A stretch of 10,014 nucleotides of DNA from an uncultured Clostridiaceae bacterium (GTDB lineage: Bacteria; Bacillota; Clostridia; Lachnospirales; Lachnospiraceae). The stretch lies in the NCBI GenBank assembly GCA_958441075.1, contig CAUCBQ010000080.1, positions 1 to 10,014 on the forward strand. Direction: 5' to 3'. The notes beneath the pieces were generated by a model that made no database searches, had not been told where the DNA came from, and worked only from the letters and a program-made list of their open reading frames with translations. Below are positions 7,142 to 10,014 of the stretch, piece after piece. Each line of letters begins with the position of its first letter. Positions within the stretch are counted from its first letter, which is position 1. Position numbers and translations under genes: made by a program.

Positions 7142-8675
7142 AATTTTCACCTCTTTCACCCATTCTCACAGCCATTCCCACCATGCCAAGATACTGTGGT
7201 TTTTCATCCTTTGACCACAGCGAACGTATCCTTACACAGCAGGTTTCAGGGATTCCCTTAATCAAAAGCTCCATCTTCTCCTCACGGTCCGAATCCTCCG
7301 GCGTTGTTTCCCGGACCAGCTGCCCGATCCTCTTTACCGACGGATCTGACGACTCCAGCCAGGCCTCATCTCTTATATTCAGCACATTCTGCTCCAAACC
7401 AAACGAATTTGCCGCATAGCCCGATACCTCTGCAAGGCCGGTTACTGCGCTGTACTCAAAGCTGACAACTGGGAGCTTTGAAAGAAAAAAGTTCTTTTTC
7501 TCCTCCTGAATCTCAATCTGCTCTACATTGTATCCCACCATCCGGAGCTCTTTATTATACAGCTTGCGTTCCACAGCCTCGTAGATCTGCCGGTTATTTC
7601 TGACACTGGGAGAATAGACCTGAAGTTCTTCCCGGATCACCTCCTGTACCTCCTCAAGGCACTCCAAAAGCAGGGGACTGAAGGCGCCGCACTCTCCGTT
7701 TAAAATCATTTCCATGGCTTTTTTATGGGGAAATGCTTTTTTATAGCAGCGCTCGCTGGTAAGGGCGTCATATACATCCGCCAAAGACACAATCTGGGCT
7801 GAAATCGGAATCTCATCTCCCTTTAAGCCATCGGGATAGCCCTTTCCATCATAGCGTTCGTGGTGCCAGCGGCAGATCTCATAGGCCGTCTGGATAAAGG
7901 GCTCATCCTTATAAACCGGGAGCTGGGAAAGCATCTGGGCACCTATCACAGAATGATCCTTCATAATCTGAAATTCTTCCTCAGTAAGGCGCCCGGGTTT
8001 ATTTAAAATCGAATCGGGCACGCTGATTTTTCCCACATCATGGAGGGCAGAAGCCGTGCTGATACGGGCGATATCCTCCATTGTAAGGCCATAACGGTCT
8101 GTTTTGGAGCAAAGCTGGCGCAGAAGGATTTCCGTCATGGTATGGATATGAAGAATGTGAAGACCGCTTTCTCCGTTTCTGAACTCCACCATATGGCTCA
8201 GAATATTAATCATCATATCATTGTTTTTTTCCTTCTCGTAAATCTGATCTGCTACCATATAAACCAGACGCTTCTGCTTCGCATAGAGCATCAGTGTATT
8301 TTCCACCCGCTTCTGGACCACAAGCGCATTAAACGGACGGCTGATATAATCCGTAACTCCCATTTCATACGCCCGTTCCACATAGGAGGCCGCCCGTTCT
8401 GCTGAAATCATAATCACGGGAATGTCGGAAATCATATGGTATTTATTCATGACGGCCAGCACCTCAAAGCCGTCCATCTGGGGCATCATGATATCCAGCA
8501 GGATCAGATCGATGTTGGTAGCAAGCCTTTTTAAATACTCCACCGCCTCAAGACCGTTGCCCGCTTCTATAATCTCATACCCCTCTCCCAGCATATCCGC
8601 AAGGATCGCCCTATTCATTTCTGAGTCATCTACAATCAGAATCCTCTGTTTTGTTCTTATCTCCCTACTTTTCAT
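7119..8675 (-). CDS. Response regulator: receiver + HD-GYP c-di-GMP phosphodiesterase + PAS-like tail
   Basis: A 518-residue cytosolic regulator. The receiver domain (about 11-130) has acidic residues D16/D17, phospho-acceptor D61 in LLLDIMMPQMDG, and S91. The usual lysine before proline is arginine (R113 in YISRPF). The HD-GYP domain (about 155-350) keeps a complete metal set: E169, H173, H212-D213, H241, H271-H272 and D300, with HHERYDGKGYP (271-281). It is thus expected to hydrolyse c-di-GMP when the receiver is phosphorylated. Residues about 395-505 (FFLSKLPVVSFEYS through YLGMVGMAVRM) look like a PAS/PAC fold, unusual after HD-GYP; that part is weaker. The ATG at 8675 lies 11 bp before the end of a receiver-domain stump, and the ribosome site is weak (AGAGATGAAGA), so translation was probably once coupled to the lost upstream gene. 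Confidence 0.92.
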   Translation of the reverse strand: MKSREIRTKQRILIVDDSEMNRAILADMLGEGYEIIEAGNGLEAVEYLKRLATNIDLILLDIMMPQMDGFEVLAVMNKYHMISDIPVIMISAERAASYVERAYEMGVTDYISRPFNALVVQKRVENTLMLYAKQKRLVYMVADQIYEKEKNNDMMINILSHMVEFRNGESGLHILHIHTMTEILLRQLCSKTDRYGLTMEDIARISTASALHDVGKISVPDSILNKPGRLTEEEFQIMKDHSVIGAQMLSQLPVYKDEPFIQTAYEICRWHHERYDGKGYPDGLKGDEIPISAQIVSLADVYDALTSERCYKKAFPHKKAMEMILNGECGAFSPLLLECLEEVQEVIREELQVYSPSVRNNRQIYEAVERKLYNKELRMVGYNVEQIEIQEEKKNFFLSKLPVVSFEYSAVTGLAEVSGYAANSFGLEQNVLNIRDEAWLESSDPSVKRIGQLVRETTPEDSDREEKMELLIKGIPETCCVRIRSLWSKDEKPQYLGMVGMAVRMGERGENYDDKRVL

Positions 8676-8760
8676 TCTTCATCTCTTTTCTAAGCAGCTT
8701 ATACAGGGTTCTGCATACCTGATCCATATCAACTGGTTTTATAAGGGCGTTAATTCGGGC
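8665..8760 (-). pseudogene. 3' stump of a receiver-domain protein (probable hybrid histidine kinase)
   Basis: In the minus strand, codons ending in TAG at 8667-8665 read ARINALIKPVDMDQVCRTLY followed by KLLRKEMKNEK. The ALIKPVDMDQ stretch is the conserved lysine-proline and last helix of a receiver domain, seen at the extreme C-terminus of hybrid histidine kinases. There is no start codon and an in-frame TGA lies shortly upstream, so the fragment is dead. It overlaps the HD-GYP start by 11 bp, which is how adjacent genes of one operon are joined. It lies next to genes for an Hpt and a REC-HD-GYP protein, which fits a lost sensor of the same phosphorelay. The identity as a hybrid kinase rather than a lone response regulator is inference. 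Confidence 0.75.
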
Positions 8761-8987
8761 AGTCCCTGCCCTATATTGTCATGTTTTACACCACAAACCG
8801 GGCACATCCATTCTCTTACCTCTAAATCCTTTGCGTCTGTGTTTTGATATCCACAAATGCTGCACAACTGGCTACTGGCATAAAATGTATCTATTCAGAT
8901 ATATTCCCTTCCATTCCACTTTGATTTATACTCTAACTGCCTTGTCAGCTCATGCCACGATGCATCACTTATGGACTTTGACAGATA
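8745..8987 (-). pseudogene. IS200/IS605-type TnpB remnant, C-terminal part
   Basis: One minus-strand frame reads YLSKSISDASWHELTRQLEY, KSKWNGREYI, a TGA stop (8897-8895), then IDTFYASSQLCSICGYQNTD, AKDLEVREWMCPVCGVKHD. This is the RuvC-II-adjacent helix and four-cysteine zinc ribbon (LCSICG...MCPVCG) of TnpB, the RNA-guided nuclease of IS605-type elements. The next family segment, RDxNA with the last RuvC aspartate, is missing: after VKHD the frame goes to NIGQGLPELTPL and stops at 8741-8739. Only about 80 of some 370-430 codons remain. No tnpA and no intact left or right end were seen. The left boundary merges with the receiver stump at about 8745-8760, where both readings compete. The remnant cannot make a working nuclease. 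Confidence 0.85.
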
Positions 8988-9049
8988 TGAGCTGCCCCTG
9001 CTCTCCTTCCGCCTGTTTCAGGCTCATTTCCATTTTATGTTATTTGTCT

Positions 9050-9078
9050 ATTATATCGAAAAATCACCTTTAAAGCAA
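9050..9078 (-). promoter_or_regulatory. Promoter pointing into the TnpB remnant and the signalling operon
   Basis: Reading leftward, TTGCTT (rc of 9073-9078) and a perfect TATAAT (rc of 9050-9055) are spaced by exactly 17 bp. The only thing immediately downstream is the TnpB relic, then the receiver stump and the intact HD-GYP gene about 375 bp away. The strong terminator at 9172-9220 should block read-through from the hydrogenase gene, so this is the best visible promoter for the seven-gene train. The -10 is strong and the -35 only half matches consensus. It may be the native promoter of the lost kinase or may have come with the insertion. Confidence 0.6.
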
Positions 9079-9100
9079 CGGCCTGATGGATATTTTATCT

Positions 9101-9158
9101 CTTAAATAGTAACAGTTCAGCCCTGCATCTTCGCATGGCTGAACTGTTACCTTAAATA
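9101..9158. mobile_element. 42-bp palindromic mini-element with 8-bp target duplication (IS66-like ends)
   Basis: A perfect 14-bp inverted repeat, GTAACAGTTCAGCC (9109-9122) and GGCTGAACTGTTAC (9137-9150), extends to 18 bp with one mismatch and leaves only about 6 bp in the centre. The 42-bp unit is flanked on both sides by the same 8-mer, CTTAAATA (9101-9108 and 9151-9158). Ends starting GTAA together with an 8-bp direct repeat are the known hallmarks of the IS66 insertion-sequence family. The simplest reading is two IS66-like ends with the whole interior deleted, or a very short non-autonomous palindromic repeat. It has no coding capacity. The family match rests only on end bases and duplication length. 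Confidence 0.6.
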
Positions 9159-9171
9159 TGTACCTGTCACG

Positions 9172-9220
9172 AAAAAATCCCCGGACAACCGGCATTGCCG
9201 CCGCTGTTGTCCGGGGATTT
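9172..9220 (-). terminator. Rho-independent terminator of the hydrogenase gene
   Basis: A perfect 15-bp inverted repeat (9175-9189 with 9206-9220, core CCCCGGACAAC/GTTGTCCGGGG) has a 16-nt loop and, on the minus strand, ends in a run of six T (rc of 9172-9177). It begins 7 bp after the stop codon at 9228. The loop itself can form a small GGC/GCC stem. The strength and position mark it as the end of the hydrogenase transcript, insulating the signalling operon downstream. Confidence 0.92.
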
Positions 9221-9227
9221 CGTATAT

Positions 9228-10014
9228 TTAATATACCAGCTTATCCAGCTCTTTTACATGCTCTGTTTCATTTGAATTTTTATGCTTTGCCTTGGAAGCG
9301 TAGAGATTTACAGCTGCCTGAGATTTTTTCACAGGCTGCATGGTTCCCGCTCCGGCTACACAGCCTCCCGGACAGGCCATACCTTCCAGCAGATAGCCGT
9401 TATACTTGCCAAGAGTCGCCATCTTAAGAAGCTGACGGCACTCCTTTAACCCCTCTGCATTGGCAATCTTTACCTCGCGGTCCGGATATCTCGCATGAAT
9501 CACATCTGCTACTGACTTGGCTACGCCGCCTGCCACAGCAAAGTTTCTTCCATCTGTGGAAGCATCATTTACACCTTCCGGATCTTCCTCAATATTCTCA
9601 ATGTCCACATGCTTTGCGTCAAAGATTCCGTCCATCTCCTCAAAGGTCAATACAAAATCCACCTCACTCCGGACAGATTTTCTCATAGCTTCCAGCTTCT
9701 TTGCAGCACAGGGACCGATAAATACGATTTTGGCATCAGGATGTTCTCTCTTAATCAGTCTGGCAGTCAGAACCATTGGTGTCAAAGCCATAGAAATGCA
9801 GTTGGAATACTCCGGAAACAGTTTCTTTGCCATCACAGACCATGCAGGACAGCAGGATGTAGCCATAAACGGAAGCTTCTCAGGAACCTCCTGCAAGAAG
9901 TCAATGGCCTCCTGTGTTGCACACAGATCTGCTCCGATAGCCACCTCAAATACATCCGTAAAGCCCAGGGCCTTCATCGCTGCACGGAGCTTACCGGGAG
10001 TTACCTTGGGACCG
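9228..10014 (-). CDS. [FeFe]-hydrogenase large-subunit, C-terminal H-cluster domain (partial)
   Basis: The reading frame is open to the right edge (first visible codons GPKVTPGKLRAAMKALGF), so the N-terminus, where ferredoxin-type Fe-S domains normally sit, is outside the window; the in-frame ATG at 9977 is not the start. In the 261 visible residues the H-cluster motifs are TSCCPAW (C54, C55), GPCAAKKLE (C102, K105, E108) and EGMACPGGC (C214, C218). All four cluster-binding cysteines and the proton-relay cysteine C54 are present. In motif 2 the methionine of the canonical MPC is glycine (G100), so this is not a prototype enzyme like C. pasteurianum CpI but one of the divergent clostridial subgroups. 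The protein should make or oxidise H2, or sense it. It ends in a short charged tail and is followed by a strong terminator. Confidence 0.88.
   Translation of the reverse strand, partial: GPKVTPGKLRAAMKALGFTDVFEVAIGADLCATQEAIDFLQEVPEKLPFMATSCCPAWSVMAKKLFPEYSNCISMALTPMVLTARLIKREHPDAKIVFIGPCAAKKLEAMRKSVRSEVDFVLTFEEMDGIFDAKHVDIENIEEDPEGVNDASTDGRNFAVAGGVAKSVADVIHARYPDREVKIANAEGLKECRQLLKMATLGKYNGYLLEGMACPGGCVAGAGTMQPVKKSQAAVNLYASKAKHKNSNETEHVKELDKLVY

Noticed and set aside
8965..9033. 22-codon minus-strand ORF (MEMSLKQAEGEQ...) just after the promoter
   Set aside because: It has no ribosome binding site and no recognisable product, and it runs into the TnpB relic in a different frame. It looks like chance.
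8422..9073. Plus-strand ORFs of 141 and 80 codons across the relic region
   Set aside because: They lie antisense to the HD-GYP gene and the TnpB/receiver relics, have no ribosome sites, and read as low-complexity frame shadows.
9109..9150. Reading the 42-bp palindrome as a terminator
   Set aside because: The stem is AT-rich at its base, there is no T-run on either side, and a much better terminator lies next to it. The flanking 8-bp direct repeats favour a mobile-element origin.
1..10014. CRISPR array, tRNA or rRNA genes
   Set aside because: No regularly spaced direct repeats and no cloverleaf or rRNA-like stretches were seen. The TnpB relic is too broken to support an active RNA-guided system.

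Overview
The window looks like a low-to-mid GC anaerobic Firmicute, most likely a Lachnospiraceae-type gut Clostridium or Blautia relative. The evidence is strong AGGAGG-type ribosome sites, sigma-A promoters with a perfect TATAAT, a [FeFe]-hydrogenase catalytic domain, a heterodimeric multidrug-type ABC exporter and an IS605-type TnpB relic. Family-level placement is inference; nothing here fixes the genus.

Layout. At the left edge (1-186, minus) is the N-terminus of a CNNM/HlyC-CorC membrane protein, with a good promoter in the divergent spacer (187-365). A monocistronic HAD-family nucleotidase of YjjG type (366-1052, plus) follows. It converges on a long minus-strand gene train running from about 8675 down to 1097. 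In transcription order the train is: REC-HD-GYP response regulator with a PAS-like tail (8675-7119), Hpt phosphotransfer protein (7141-6764), D-2-hydroxyacid dehydrogenase (6747-5806), acylphosphatase (5788-5513), YihY/BrkB membrane protein (5482-4616), and two ABC exporter half-transporters (4619-2871 and 2881-1097). Gaps are 30 bp or less and three junctions overlap, so the seven genes are probably one operon. The two ABC subunits carry complementary degenerate ATP-site motifs, the mark of an asymmetric heterodimer.

The 552-bp stretch upstream of the train (8676-9227) has no intact gene but is full of history. Next to the HD-GYP gene is the last ~30 codons of a receiver domain, overlapping the HD-GYP start by 11 bp. 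This is the stump of a larger signalling gene, probably the hybrid sensor kinase that once fed the Hpt and REC proteins. Fused to that stump is a broken TnpB C-terminus with its zinc ribbon, an in-frame stop and no RuvC-III RDxNA segment. Further right come a sigma-A-like promoter pointing into the train, then a 42-bp palindromic element with GTAA...TTAC ends and an 8-bp direct repeat on each side (an IS66-like pair of ends with nothing between them), then a strong terminator.

That terminator closes the right-edge gene (9228-10014, minus), the C-terminal part of an [FeFe]-hydrogenase H-cluster protein.

The main story is a c-di-GMP/phosphorelay operon whose upstream sensor gene appears to have been destroyed by mobile-element activity. 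Its output proteins remain intact and are linked to a set of metabolic and membrane genes. I found no CRISPR array, tRNA or rRNA. I cannot demonstrate a wholly new system from this sequence alone.
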